From: Saprospiraceae bacterium
GTDB lineage: Bacteria > Bacteroidota > Bacteroidia > Chitinophagales > Saprospiraceae
Direction of reading: 5' to 3'
DNA: 64,000 nt
Assembly (NCBI GenBank): GCA_020629715.1
Contig: JAHDCU010000004.1
Span: forward strand, 1-64,000
Positions 54,177 to 63,040 of this stretch are shown here, piece after piece (position 1 is the stretch's first letter; every line of letters starts with the position of its first letter). Below the pieces are notes generated by a model. That model was given only the letters and a program-made list of their open reading frames with translations, was not told where the DNA came from and ran no database searches. Made by a program: the position numbers and the translations under genes.

Positions 54177-55136
54177 TTATGCTTGGATCATTCCAGCAAT
54201 GGCATCAATAATTGATTTTGAATCCTGTAACATCATACACCTAAAGTGCCCCTTGGGACACGAATTATAACCTAACTTAGAGCATGGTCTGCATTTCAAA
54301 CCATCCACCTCAAAGGACTTAAAGCTTATCTTATGTTTACCATAATATGGCCCCATACCAAATGCTGGAACAGTATTTCCCCAAAGCACAATTTGTTCTT
54401 TTTTCAGAGCACTGGCTATATGCAACATCGCACTATCAGACGTAATGAGTAACTCACTACCTGAAATAACTTTGGCTGATTCTTGGATGCTGAGTACACC
54501 TACTTTATTGATACATTTTGATGTTATAGATTGACCTATTTCCAATACATCTTGTCCTCCGATAAGAACTACTGGAACATCTACGCCTTGAATAATCTCC
54601 TCTATCAGACTAATTGGTATTCTTTTAGTTCCGAACGATGCTCCAAGTGAAATCACGATGTATTTATTCGGAAGGTATTTTGGTGATGTAATCTTAGGAT
54701 CTATAAAAAAATCAAGACCCTCACCATCATTGGTAATCCCTAGACTAGAAACTGCCTCAAAATAACGATCAACGATATGCTTGTCAGGTAAACGATTTAC
54801 TTTAAAATTAACCAGTACCCATTTTTGTATATTGACTTTATCAAAATCTAGACTCAATACATTTAGTGATCTTATTATACGTTTAGATCTGAGGTTTTTA
54901 TGAAGATCAATCACTAGATCATAGTTTTCAGATCTCAGATCATCTATAATGTCACTATCAAAAGAATCAAAACCAATGATACGATCTATATTTTGGTTAT
55001 GGTAAAGCCAACGCTCATTGAAGCTTTTGGTTAGAAGGTGTACCTCTGCCCCGAGCTGATGCTTGACTGCACGTATGATTGAAGAGCATAAAATAACATC
55101 TCCAATCGAACTAAATCTTATAATCAGTATTTTCAT
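54177..55136 (-). CDS. Glycosyltransferase family 9 (heptosyltransferase-like)
   Basis: 319 residues from the ATG at 55136 (MKILIIRFSSIGD), the family's usual start; a TTG four codons upstream is less likely. The GT-B fold shows the N-terminal IRFSSIGDVIL, the mid VIDLHKNLRS, and the donor-side ISLGASFGTKR and ITSDSAMLHIASAL. Family members add heptose or related sugars to LPS core. The C terminus carries a cysteine-rich cluster (CRPCSKLGYNSCPKGHFRC) seen in several Bacteroidota relatives and possibly metal-binding. Site of action is the inner face of the inner membrane. Confidence 0.87.
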   Translation of the reverse strand: MKILIIRFSSIGDVILCSSIIRAVKHQLGAEVHLLTKSFNERWLYHNQNIDRIIGFDSFDSDIIDDLRSENYDLVIDLHKNLRSKRIIRSLNVLSLDFDKVNIQKWVLVNFKVNRLPDKHIVDRYFEAVSSLGITNDGEGLDFFIDPKITSPKYLPNKYIVISLGASFGTKRIPISLIEEIIQGVDVPVVLIGGQDVLEIGQSITSKCINKVGVLSIQESAKVISGSELLITSDSAMLHIASALKKEQIVLWGNTVPAFGMGPYYGKHKISFKSFEVDGLKCRPCSKLGYNSCPKGHFRCMMLQDSKSIIDAIAGMIQA

Positions 55137-55194
55137 AATGCTAGACAAGACAATGGTTACCTAGCATCAATATCATAAGACTTGTTATAAAACA

Positions 55195-55749
55195 TTAAAT
55201 CCCCTCTCCTTCAATTTGTGTCAGGTGCTGAGTACTTTTAAACTGAGCAATTACTGCTTGATTAGCTGCATATTCATCATCGAAAGTATTATAGTACTCT
55301 TTCGAAATAGATCGCATTTCCTTTTGCTTATCTTGACGTAATTCTATGGGTAGATCTCTAATCTCTGGAGCAACACGATTTCCAAATTGTGTAACACGGC
55401 TTTGCTTATTTTTTCGCAACTGAATCGTTAAGGAATTAACCTTAGTGAGTACTGATTGTTTTTCATTTTTCACTTCTTTAGCAACTCCTTTGGATAGGAT
55501 CTTGGTGAAATCTTGGATTAGATTCATGACTTCTTTCTTATAATCCTCTCCCAAAGATGCTAAATCATCATCAAGTTCTGATTTTCGCTTATCAAATACT
55601 ATTTGAAAATCTGCCAGTGCTTCTTCATTATTAGAAGTTTCAGCCGCAGCTACTGGACTCACATTCATGATATCACCCAATAGTGATTCCTGAGCATTAG
55701 AGCAAATAGCAATACCCATGATGGCAAAAATTATTATTAAGTTTTTCAT
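55195..55749 (-). CDS. Secreted helical protein of unknown function
   Basis: 184 residues from the ATG at 55749; a TTG two codons upstream overlaps a promoter-like CTTTG and is not used here. Signal peptide cleaved near CSNAQ. The mature part is rich in Lys, Glu, Gln and Asp with long predicted helices (DKRKSELDDDLASLGEDYKK, EVKNEKQSVLTKVNS) typical of a coiled-coil periplasmic protein. No family recognised. It lies 58 bases upstream of the glycosyltransferase gene on the same strand. Confidence 0.6.
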   Translation of the reverse strand: MKNLIIIFAIMGIAICSNAQESLLGDIMNVSPVAAAETSNNEEALADFQIVFDKRKSELDDDLASLGEDYKKEVMNLIQDFTKILSKGVAKEVKNEKQSVLTKVNSLTIQLRKNKQSRVTQFGNRVAPEIRDLPIELRQDKQKEMRSISKEYYNTFDDEYAANQAVIAQFKSTQHLTQIEGEGI

Positions 55750-55960
55750 ATACAAAGACTATTTAAGCGATCAGCATCATTGATAAACAAGAAGGCACGT
55801 ATTACGCCATTCGTTGCTCATCCATATTGATAAAGTAAATATAAATAAAATAGTTTCTTCACGAATACTCCAACCAAGACTTTCACTTATTCTTAATTAG
55901 AAATTGTCCATATCAATAATTATTAATTAATTTCAGATCTAATAATGAAAGTTAAGATTC

Positions 55961-56677
55961 TTGACGCTGAATAGTTTTGATATCCTATATCGGGATGAAT
56001 ATCTCATCGCGATCAATAAACCACAAAATGTAATCGTTCATAAAACCAACCATGTACGACCTCAGGATATATTTGCTCTGCAGATACTCCGCAAACAAAT
56101 TAAGGCTAGAGTTTTTCCGATACACCGATTGGATAAAAATACTACGGGAGTCTTGATATTTGGACTATCGAGTGAAATCGCTCATAAGGTACATACTCAA
56201 ATTATTGGCCATAAAACGCTTAAGAAGTACCATTGTCTTCTGAATAATCGCATGGAATCTATTGAAAAATGCAACCAATCTATAGAAAATAACAAAGGTC
56301 AAATTCAGGAAGCAGAAACCATTTTTACTCCGATTGAGCATTTTTCATATGATGACCAAAAAGGTGAAAAGCACTCTTATACATACTGTGAAGCAATACC
56401 CAAAACAGGACGCATGCACCAAATCAGAAAACATGCAAGTATTTTGGGATATCCTATCATTGCTGATGGTCATTATGGATATCACAAAGAAAATAAGTTC
56501 CTCAAAAGAGAACTTGATGTATCTTGGATGATGCTACATGCCATATCATATACCTTCCTCCATCCTATCACTACAAAAAATCTTACTATACAGGCTCCAC
56601 TATCGCCTCATTTTGAAAAGATACTTTCCCTGCTAAGGTATAAATCCTTAAATGACAATTATCTTCCCGTGTATTGA
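55961..56677 (+). CDS. truC: RluA-family pseudouridine synthase (TruC-like)
   Basis: 238 residues. Motifs in order are ILYRDEYLIAINKPQ, the catalytic HRLDKNTTGVLIFG (Asp in RLD), and the C-terminal GRMHQIRKHASILGYPI and WMMLHAISY. The compact size without an S4 domain fits TruC, which modifies U65 of tRNA, although other RluA members cannot be excluded. The start is TTG at 55961; no in-frame ATG precedes the conserved N terminus. A 9-codon frame (ATG at 55945) overlaps the start. The 3' end overlaps the convergent sugar-dehydrogenase gene by 19 bases. Confidence 0.87.
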   Translation: MTLNSFDILYRDEYLIAINKPQNVIVHKTNHVRPQDIFALQILRKQIKARVFPIHRLDKNTTGVLIFGLSSEIAHKVHTQIIGHKTLKKYHCLLNNRMESIEKCNQSIENNKGQIQEAETIFTPIEHFSYDDQKGEKHSYTYCEAIPKTGRMHQIRKHASILGYPIIADGHYGYHKENKFLKRELDVSWMMLHAISYTFLHPITTKNLTIQAPLSPHFEKILSLLRYKSLNDNYLPVY

Positions 56678-57822
56678 ACTCTATAGATCACATCAGCGTA
56701 GTCATCGCTTATCAAAAATGAACCATCTTTCAAAATTTCTAAATCTACTGGACGTCCCCAAACTTCACCATCTGATTGTAACCATCCTTCAATAAAAGGA
56801 CTGTAGTTGCTAGCTGAGCCATCTTCAGCAATATCTACGGACGATATCCTGTAACCTATCTTTGTACTCCGATTCCATGAACCATGCTCTGCAATGAGTA
56901 TTTTTCCCTTCATCTGGTCAGGTACATTTGCATTGTTTAAAAACTCAAGTCCTAAAGGTGCTACATGAGGACCCAGGTTTTGTGCTGGAGCAATGAATTC
57001 GTCGCATGATCTTTTTTTACCAAATTCAGGATCTGGTAAATTACCTTGATGACAATAAGGATAGCCAAAATGTTGATAATCTGAAGGTGCATGATTAAGC
57101 TCACATGCTGGAATATCATCTCCCATCATATCTCTACCATTATCCGTAAACCAAAGCTCTTGCGTAGAGGGATGCCAATTAAAACCGACTGTATTTCTTA
57201 CGCCATTATGTACGATTTCAAAATCCGTCCCATCAGGGTTGATCCTTGTAATTGTATTAAAAATCTCATTATCTGATTCGCAAATATTACATGGTGCCCC
57301 AACTGGTACGTAGAGTTTATTATCAGGTCCAAAAGCGATATACTTCCATCCGTGATGAGCTTCTGTTGGATACTTATCGTAGACTATTGATGGTTTTCCT
57401 GGATTATCTAGTTTACTCTCTATATCAGAAAACATCAATATCCGATTGACCTCGGCGATGTATAGATCTCCTTTATAAAAGGCAACTCCATTGGGCATAT
57501 TACCTCCTGAGTATAGTGTATAAGTAGTATCTATATGAAAGTCATTGTCCCGATCAACACATGCATATACACTTCCCTCTCCTCTAGTACCTACATACAA
57601 TACACCACTAGGACTGATATCCATAGATCTAGCATTCACCACCTGATCAGCATATACATCGATAGCAAACCCTTCTGGCAATTTTAATAGATCTAATGGT
57701 AAATCTCCCTTATAATCGGCTGACAATGCCTTGATCGGAATGTTTACAAAAGTACGTGCATACACATATAGCCCAATACTGATTGTAGCTATTACCGATA
57801 AAATGATTGTAATTTTCTTCAT
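56659..57822 (-). CDS. PQQ-dependent sugar dehydrogenase (sorbosone-dehydrogenase-like)
   Basis: 387 residues from the ATG at 57822 (MKKITIILSV), giving a normal signal/anchor; a longer reading from 57864 would overlap the NUDIX gene by 29 bases. The six-bladed propeller shows LPEGFAIDVYAD, ARSMDISPSGVLYVGTR, GLAVYKG-like NGVAFYKGDLYIAE, HHGWKYIAFGPDNKLYVPVGAPCNIC, RNTVGFNWHPST, ELWFTDNGRD and AEHGSWNRS. Such enzymes oxidise sugars or aldoses outside the cytoplasm with PQQ. PQQ synthesis genes are not in the window. Substrate unknown. Confidence 0.82.
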   Translation of the reverse strand: MKKITIILSVIATISIGLYVYARTFVNIPIKALSADYKGDLPLDLLKLPEGFAIDVYADQVVNARSMDISPSGVLYVGTRGEGSVYACVDRDNDFHIDTTYTLYSGGNMPNGVAFYKGDLYIAEVNRILMFSDIESKLDNPGKPSIVYDKYPTEAHHGWKYIAFGPDNKLYVPVGAPCNICESDNEIFNTITRINPDGTDFEIVHNGVRNTVGFNWHPSTQELWFTDNGRDMMGDDIPACELNHAPSDYQHFGYPYCHQGNLPDPEFGKKRSCDEFIAPAQNLGPHVAPLGLEFLNNANVPDQMKGKILIAEHGSWNRSTKIGYRISSVDIAEDGSASNYSPFIEGWLQSDGEVWGRPVDLEILKDGSFLISDDYADVIYRVQYTGR

Positions 57823-57835
57823 AATAATGGTGTAA

Positions 57836-58474
57836 TTATTTAATCGTATAATGACGTACGACATCCAAAAGCTCCGCGGTGATCATGGCTGTAGCTCCCC
57901 ATAGCGTTTCACCATCAAGATCGTAATATGGTACATTTTTTAGTAAAAAGCCTCTTACATCAAGATCTTTAATTTTGGCTCTAGAAGGATCTAAAAGTTG
58001 ATTCAACTTAAATTCTATGACGTGATCTACTTCTTCTTCTTGAATATCAAAATGAGGTTTAGCTTTCAATACCCCAACGAAAGGATAAACTAGGAATTGA
58101 CTAACAAACACATATAATTTAGTCAAAGTACCCACGACATGAACCTCCTCGGGCGATACACCTATCTCCTCTTCCACTTCTCGCAATGCACAAGCCAAAT
58201 ATGAGTCATCGCTAGCCTCTAGCTTACCACCAGGAAAAGAGATTTGTCCCTTATGTTTATCATTTCTATTTTTACTATTTCTTTTGATGAAGAGTATATG
58301 CCATCCATCTTCCCCCTCATATAACAAAGCCATCACACAAGCCTTTTTTACTGTGAGTTCATTGTAGACGCGATACATGGTATGTTTACCCGATGGGGCC
58401 ATAATATCTTGTGCCAGTGCACCTCTAGAGTTCACTAAGTTAGCTTCAAGAAAATCGATAAAGTGCTTAGACAT
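57836..58474 (-). CDS. NUDIX hydrolase, CoA pyrophosphatase-like
   Basis: 212 residues from the ATG at 58474 (MSKHFIDFLEANL). The frame continues 16 codons upstream, but that stretch contains the hemD terminator hairpin, so the internal ATG is the real start. The NUDIX box (GGKLEASDDS ... LREVEEEIGV) follows the CoA-specific motif FIKRNSKNRNDKHKGQISFPGG, as in UPF0035 enzymes that cut CoA or related nucleotides. It lies 13 bases upstream of the sugar-dehydrogenase ATG and is probably co-transcribed. Confidence 0.88.
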   Translation of the reverse strand: MSKHFIDFLEANLVNSRGALAQDIMAPSGKHTMYRVYNELTVKKACVMALLYEGEDGWHILFIKRNSKNRNDKHKGQISFPGGKLEASDDSYLACALREVEEEIGVSPEEVHVVGTLTKLYVFVSQFLVYPFVGVLKAKPHFDIQEEEVDHVIEFKLNQLLDPSRAKIKDLDVRGFLLKNVPYYDLDGETLWGATAMITAELLDVVRHYTIK

Positions 58475-58490
58475 ACTTATTGTATTATAT

Positions 58491-58518
58491 AAAAAACCCC
58501 GACTATCTCTAGTCAGGG
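58491..58518 (-). terminator. Rho-independent terminator of hemD, decides the NUDIX start
   Basis: On the minus strand CCCTGACTA pairs with TAGTCGGGG around a 4-base loop (58518-58497, one mismatch), followed by six T residues (58496-58491). It is about 52 bases past the hemD stop and lies inside the upstream extension of the NUDIX frame. Confidence 0.8.
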
Positions 58519-58569
58519 CCAAGGGTTATATTCCCTTGAAGGGTGTAACACTATATTTTTAGAATAAGT

Positions 58570-59358
58570 TTATTTATTCGATAGCTTCAAGTAGTTAGTG
58601 ATGGCCATAGACATCGATGGGATCTTTGGTGGCTCTGGTTTGATATTGATCGTAAGACCATGATCTAAGACCGCTCTAGAAGTCTTAGCTCCAAAAATTG
58701 CCAACCTAGTTTCATTTTGTTTAAAATCAGGAAAGTTATCAAACAGAGACTCAATACCTAATGGACTAAAGAAAACAAGTATATCATACGTCACATTACT
58801 CAGATCAGATAAGTCACTACTCACCGTACGATACATCATTGCATCTTTAAAATTAAACTCATTTTCTGTGAGATAGTCGACTACATCCTTTGCACCTAAG
58901 TTGGAGCATGGTAGAAGGAAGTTCTCTGACTCCCTATGCTTCATAAGCGCAGTATTAAGATCTTTGATTTTACGTACACCCACGAAAACCTTACGTTTTC
59001 TGTAAACAATAAATTTTTGTAGATAATTGGCGATAGCCTCTGTCAAACAGAAATACTTCGTACTCTGAGACATTTTGACTCTCATCTTTTCGCACATTCT
59101 AAAGAAATGCTCAATAGAATTTTTAGAAGTAAAAATGATACAAGAGAATTCGTCAGGTCTAATCCTGTTTTTCCTAAATTCTTTTTCACTTACTGGTTCG
59201 ACATGTATGAAAGGTCGCCAGTCAATTTTAATATTCCATTTTTCCTCAATATCGAAGTAAGCAGATCTTTCCGGCTTTGGCTGAGAAATTAGGATCGTTT
59301 TTACTGGCTTGTATGACTCCTCGATAGGTGCCGTTTCTTGCTTAGACTCTACTGACAT
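58570..59358 (-). CDS. hemD: Uroporphyrinogen-III synthase
   Basis: 262 residues. HemD is poorly conserved, but the two-lobed pattern is clear: KTILISQPKPERS at the N terminus, IIFTSKNSIEHFF, YFCLTEAIANYL, NFLLPCSNLGAKDVVDYL, AMMYRTVSSDL, ILVFFSPLGIESLF and ARLAIFG-like RLAIFGAKTSRAV. It cyclises hydroxymethylbilane to uroporphyrinogen III in haem synthesis. The N terminus has an extra 18 charged residues. Placed after the DUF4271 gene (19 bases), the arrangement commonly seen in Bacteroidota. A terminator follows. Confidence 0.87.
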   Translation of the reverse strand: MSVESKQETAPIEESYKPVKTILISQPKPERSAYFDIEEKWNIKIDWRPFIHVEPVSEKEFRKNRIRPDEFSCIIFTSKNSIEHFFRMCEKMRVKMSQSTKYFCLTEAIANYLQKFIVYRKRKVFVGVRKIKDLNTALMKHRESENFLLPCSNLGAKDVVDYLTENEFNFKDAMMYRTVSSDLSDLSNVTYDILVFFSPLGIESLFDNFPDFKQNETRLAIFGAKTSRAVLDHGLTINIKPEPPKIPSMSMAITNYLKLSNK

Positions 59359-59377
59359 ATATCCTCATTTAAGAATA

Positions 59378-60304
59378 TTAATTCAAAATGCCTATGTTGT
59401 TTAATAATCGAAAAATTACTAACCACGGCATTATTTCGAAGGCGCAAAGGTAAATAAAAAATTGAAATGGATACGAAGCTACCACTTTGGAAGAAAAGAA
59501 TAATCCCTTTAGCAACCTTAAAACTAAAGACAATACTATTATAACGGTACCGATCCAACTCCACATACCCAGCCCAGTACTTGAATCAAAATACATTAAA
59601 ATATTTAAAGGTAAAAGCACGATGCCAAGCACCAAGTGGATAGAGCCTATTGAGAAACTATACCTTTTAATTAAATCATCTTGGGGTAATATATATGCTG
59701 AAATAGCCAAACACATATGTTTTATAATGTAAACAAGTACAATCGATAACAGAAGATATCCAAACACATACAATTCTGTACTTGAAACCGAAAGGATAAT
59801 AAAAATAGTAAGACTTACAGTGAAATTTAGATAAAGTAATATTCCATAGATATTAGTTATTCCGCCAGACTTACGCCTTAAATTATTGAAGGCGTTATTA
59901 TTCAATAATGATGAAAATAATTCTCTCACATACTGTCTATGCTGAGCTGTGATTAAGGCAAAAACAATCACGCATACCAGCAATATCCACATGATATATG
60001 TTTGTGAGATAAATCTGGATCTATTCAGTCTTTGAACCTCCCTATTTTGCCTGTTTTTATTGATACTGGGTAATAATGGTACATGATTAACCTCAAAAGG
60101 GTTGACTAAATCTCTATCTTCTTCGGGTTGAGCTAATTTTAATACCTCTTGAAACTCTGATCCTATACTCTGTACATCCTGCATTTTGACAAGCTCAGTG
60201 CTATCTATTCTCCCCTCTATTTCAAAAGGATTGATCTGACTCTGAAGGTGCCCACTAAAAATCGTGAGTGAAAAAAATAATATAAGCAGTGTAAAGAGCT
60301 TCAC
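59378..60304 (-). CDS. DUF4271 membrane protein
   Basis: 308 residues with a signal peptide, a charged extracytoplasmic region to about residue 95, then about six to seven membrane helices. The start is GTG at 60304 (VKLFTLLILFF). Helix sequences such as YIMWILLVCVIVFALI and YLLLSIVLVYIIKHMCLAI match the DUF4271 family, whose members are regularly found just before hemD. A role linked to haem or membrane assembly is suggested only by that context. Confidence 0.85.
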   Translation of the reverse strand: MKLFTLLILFFSLTIFSGHLQSQINPFEIEGRIDSTELVKMQDVQSIGSEFQEVLKLAQPEEDRDLVNPFEVNHVPLLPSINKNRQNREVQRLNRSRFISQTYIMWILLVCVIVFALITAQHRQYVRELFSSLLNNNAFNNLRRKSGGITNIYGILLYLNFTVSLTIFIILSVSSTELYVFGYLLLSIVLVYIIKHMCLAISAYILPQDDLIKRYSFSIGSIHLVLGIVLLPLNILMYFDSSTGLGMWSWIGTVIIVLSLVLRLLKGLFFSSKVVASYPFQFFIYLCAFEIMPWLVIFRLLNNIGILN

Positions 60305-60416
60305 CCTACGAAGGTAGTCAATATGTTTATTCTAATATTTGTTAATGAGCTGTTATTCTGTGATATGAATGACTTTAAGCTAACTATATTTAGGAAGTCT
60401 ATTATTAGTAATAAAT

Positions 60417-61682
60417 ATGTCCAATCACCTTATACGTAGAATCATTCTTTTAGCAGGACTCTCTGTCTTTGGGATTTTATTTATCCAAACCAATTGGTTG
60501 ATCAATACTTGGGATCTTAAAGAGGAAGAATTTCACAATAGCGCTTCTATAAGCCTTAGAAAGGTGGCTGAAAAAATTGCTGCTTTTAATGATACCGAAC
60601 TTCCCAAACAAGAATTAATACAACGTAGGGCTTCAAATTTCTATGCCGTCAATATTAACAGTGCCATAGATGCCAATGTATTGGAAGACTTTTTACTGCA
60701 AGAATTTCAAAACCGGTCTCTGTATACAGATTTTGAATATGCCGTGTATGATTGCAGCAGTAATGAGTTGGTTTACGGTAATTACTGCAAATTAGGCGAA
60801 GAGGATAAAACGATTGAGCGATCTGAAGATCTACCTACTTTTCAAGATCTGATTTACTACTTTGTAGTCAAGTTTCCATCTAAGCAGAGTTATATATTGA
60901 CTGATATCTGGGTCTCAGTACTACTGAGTATTATGGCCCTCTTAGCATCGTTATTTTTTATCTATTCTGCATGGATTATCTTAAAGCAAAAACGAAATAG
61001 CGAAATGCAAAAGGAGTTTATCAATACGATGACTCATGAATTCAAAACTCCTTTGTCTAGTATTAAAATAGCAGCCGACGTATTTTTGAAAAATGATGAT
61101 ATTAAAAATGATTCTCGTCTAAAACAATATGCTGAAATTATAAAAGAGCAAACTTTAAAGCTCAATGATCAAGTCGAAAAAGTGCTAAATATTGCGAGAA
61201 TCGAGGAAAAGAGTGTCAAAATCAAAAAAGAAGAAGTAGACCTCAAATCATGTCTTGATCGCATCGCACAAACAGAACTGGGCAAGTTTAATGCAAGTGA
61301 TATCAGTCTGCGTTATACAGCACCAAGCCCTGATATTAAAATACAGGCAGACCCTCTGCATTTCAACAATATCATCACCAATATATTGGATAATGCTTTA
61401 AAATACAGCGAAGCAGGAGATCAAGTTACGCTTTCATACCATAAGCAAGAACAGGCACATCAAGTGAGAATAAGCGATACAGGCATCGGTATAGCACCTG
61501 AACATCTAAAGCGAATCTTTGACAAATTTTACCGAGTCTCTACCGGAAATATTCACAATGTAAAAGGATTTGGATTAGGTTTATTTTATGTAAAAAATAT
61601 TTGTAGTGCTCATCAATGGCAAATACAGGCAGCATCTAAACCTAATATAGGAACGACCATCACGATAACTATCCCTAAATAA
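60417..61682 (+). CDS. Sensor histidine kinase
   Basis: 421 residues. Two membrane helices (about 8-28 and 163-186) enclose a periplasmic sensor of about 130 residues with two cysteines (YDCSSNE, YCKLGE). The HisKA domain has its phospho-acceptor H207 in TMTHEFKTPLSS, and the ATPase domain carries the N box (IITNILDNALKYS), G1 (SDTGIGIAP), F box (FDKFYRV) and G2 (GFGLGLFYVKN). It should phosphorylate the response regulator encoded 8 bases downstream. The stimulus is unknown. Confidence 0.93.
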   Translation: MSNHLIRRIILLAGLSVFGILFIQTNWLINTWDLKEEEFHNSASISLRKVAEKIAAFNDTELPKQELIQRRASNFYAVNINSAIDANVLEDFLLQEFQNRSLYTDFEYAVYDCSSNELVYGNYCKLGEEDKTIERSEDLPTFQDLIYYFVVKFPSKQSYILTDIWVSVLLSIMALLASLFFIYSAWIILKQKRNSEMQKEFINTMTHEFKTPLSSIKIAADVFLKNDDIKNDSRLKQYAEIIKEQTLKLNDQVEKVLNIARIEEKSVKIKKEEVDLKSCLDRIAQTELGKFNASDISLRYTAPSPDIKIQADPLHFNNIITNILDNALKYSEAGDQVTLSYHKQEQAHQVRISDTGIGIAPEHLKRIFDKFYRVSTGNIHNVKGFGLGLFYVKNICSAHQWQIQAASKPNIGTTITITIPK

Positions 61683-61690
61683 ACACCTAC

Positions 61691-62377
61691 ATGGCACATC
61701 AAGCAAAGATATTTTACGTTGAAGACGATACTACCCTAAGTTTCGTTACCAAGGATAATCTCGAGATCCAAGGTTATACGGTAGATCACTTTGAAGATGG
61801 TAAGGAAGCAATCGAGGGTTTTAGCGAAAGCGAATATGACTTATGTATACTGGATGTCATGCTACCTAACGTTGATGGTTTCGAAATTGCTAAACATATC
61901 AGGACAAAAAACAGTCAGATACCTATACTTTTCCTAACCGCAAAATCTATGAAAGAGGATCGACTCGATGGCTTGAGACTCGGCGCCGATGATTATATCA
62001 CTAAACCATTTAGTATAGAAGAGCTGATCCTCAAGATAGAAGTATTTCTAAAGAGAAAATACATATCCTTCGTCAGCACAAAAGTCTTTAATATCGCTAG
62101 TTATCAATTTAACTACCCTAATCTGACACTTAATCATCCTGATGTTGGTGATCGCAAAATGACTCAAAAAGAATGCGATCTGCTGAAGCTCTTACTTGAG
62201 CAAAAGAATTCAGTAATAAAACGTGAACATATACTAGAACAGGTCTGGGGAGAAAATGATTATTTTCTAGGTCGTAGCCTTGATGTGTTTATTAGTAGAT
62301 TGAGAAAATACCTTTCTTATGATAAATCTATCAGTATAGAAAATATTCATGGAGTAGGTTTCAGATTAAACGTTTAG
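61691..62377 (+). CDS. OmpR-family response regulator
   Basis: 228 residues. Receiver domain with the acidic pair E11-D12/D13, the phospho-acceptor D55 in CILDVMLPN, T83 and K105 (ITKPFS), followed by an OmpR-type winged helix (about 130-228; KMTQKECDLLKLLLEQ, REHILEQVWGEND, RSLDVFISRLRKYL). It is a DNA-binding regulator paired with the upstream kinase. It is not a PglZ-type PorX, so it is not the known T9SS regulator. Confidence 0.94.
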   Translation: MAHQAKIFYVEDDTTLSFVTKDNLEIQGYTVDHFEDGKEAIEGFSESEYDLCILDVMLPNVDGFEIAKHIRTKNSQIPILFLTAKSMKEDRLDGLRLGADDYITKPFSIEELILKIEVFLKRKYISFVSTKVFNIASYQFNYPNLTLNHPDVGDRKMTQKECDLLKLLLEQKNSVIKREHILEQVWGENDYFLGRSLDVFISRLRKYLSYDKSISIENIHGVGFRLNV

Positions 62378-62536
62378 TCATAATTTGTGCTTTAGATTAA
62401 GAATTTTTGATTTCAACTATCCGTGATACTTCTTATTGAAGCTCAAATTATTTTAGAGAGCAGAAGGATCAAGCCAGTTATTAAATTAAGCTATCACATA
62501 AAACCGTATTTTTAAAATAATAAAACCTGAGGCAAT

Positions 62537-63040
62537 ATGCTCGACCATAGTATTTTCAAGAGGATAAAAATGTTCATCTTTGACGTCGATGGTGTACTTA
62601 CGGATACCAATGTACTGATCACCGAAGATGGAAAACTTCTAAGAACCATGACGGTGAGAGATGGGAGCGCAATCAAAAAAGCAATTAATGCAGGATACTT
62701 TGTGACTATAATTACCAAAGGCGCTAGCGCCGGTGTAAAAGATAGATTGCTAGCTTTAGGCATACATGATGTGTATGATAAAGTTGTGGATAAGGAAAAA
62801 GTCCTAGCTGAAATCATCAATAAATATAATGTCAGTTTAGAGCAATGCGTTTATATGGGTGATGATAATCCCGATATTATAGTATTGAAAAAAGTAGGAT
62901 TACCTACCTGTCCTAATGATGCGATCCATGATGTACAAGCCGTCAGTGACTATATATCTCCTCTTGATGGTGGTAAAGGATGTGTACGGGACGTCATAGA
63001 ACGTACTATGCGTATACAAGGTACTTGGACGATTGGATAA
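62537..63040 (+). CDS. kdsC: KdsC-like HAD phosphatase
   Basis: 167 residues, capless HAD phosphatase of the KdsC type. Motif I is FDVDGVLTD, motif II IITKG, and motifs III/IV are K...VYMGDDNPD; the family tail PLDGGKGCVRDVIE is present. KdsC removes the phosphate from KDO 8-phosphate for the LPS core. The 159-base gap before it has no promoter match. Its stop touches the UbiA gene start. Confidence 0.87.
   Translation: MLDHSIFKRIKMFIFDVDGVLTDTNVLITEDGKLLRTMTVRDGSAIKKAINAGYFVTIITKGASAGVKDRLLALGIHDVYDKVVDKEKVLAEIINKYNVSLEQCVYMGDDNPDIIVLKKVGLPTCPNDAIHDVQAVSDYISPLDGGKGCVRDVIERTMRIQGTWTIG

Noticed and set aside
55945-55974. A 9-codon upstream frame overlapping the truC start (MKVKILDAE)
   Set aside because: It could be a leader peptide or the trace of a frameshifted N terminus, but truC is complete from its TTG start and nothing else supports a function.
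61691-62377. The response regulator as PorX, the T9SS regulator
   Set aside because: It ends in an OmpR-type winged helix rather than the PglZ-type domain of PorX.
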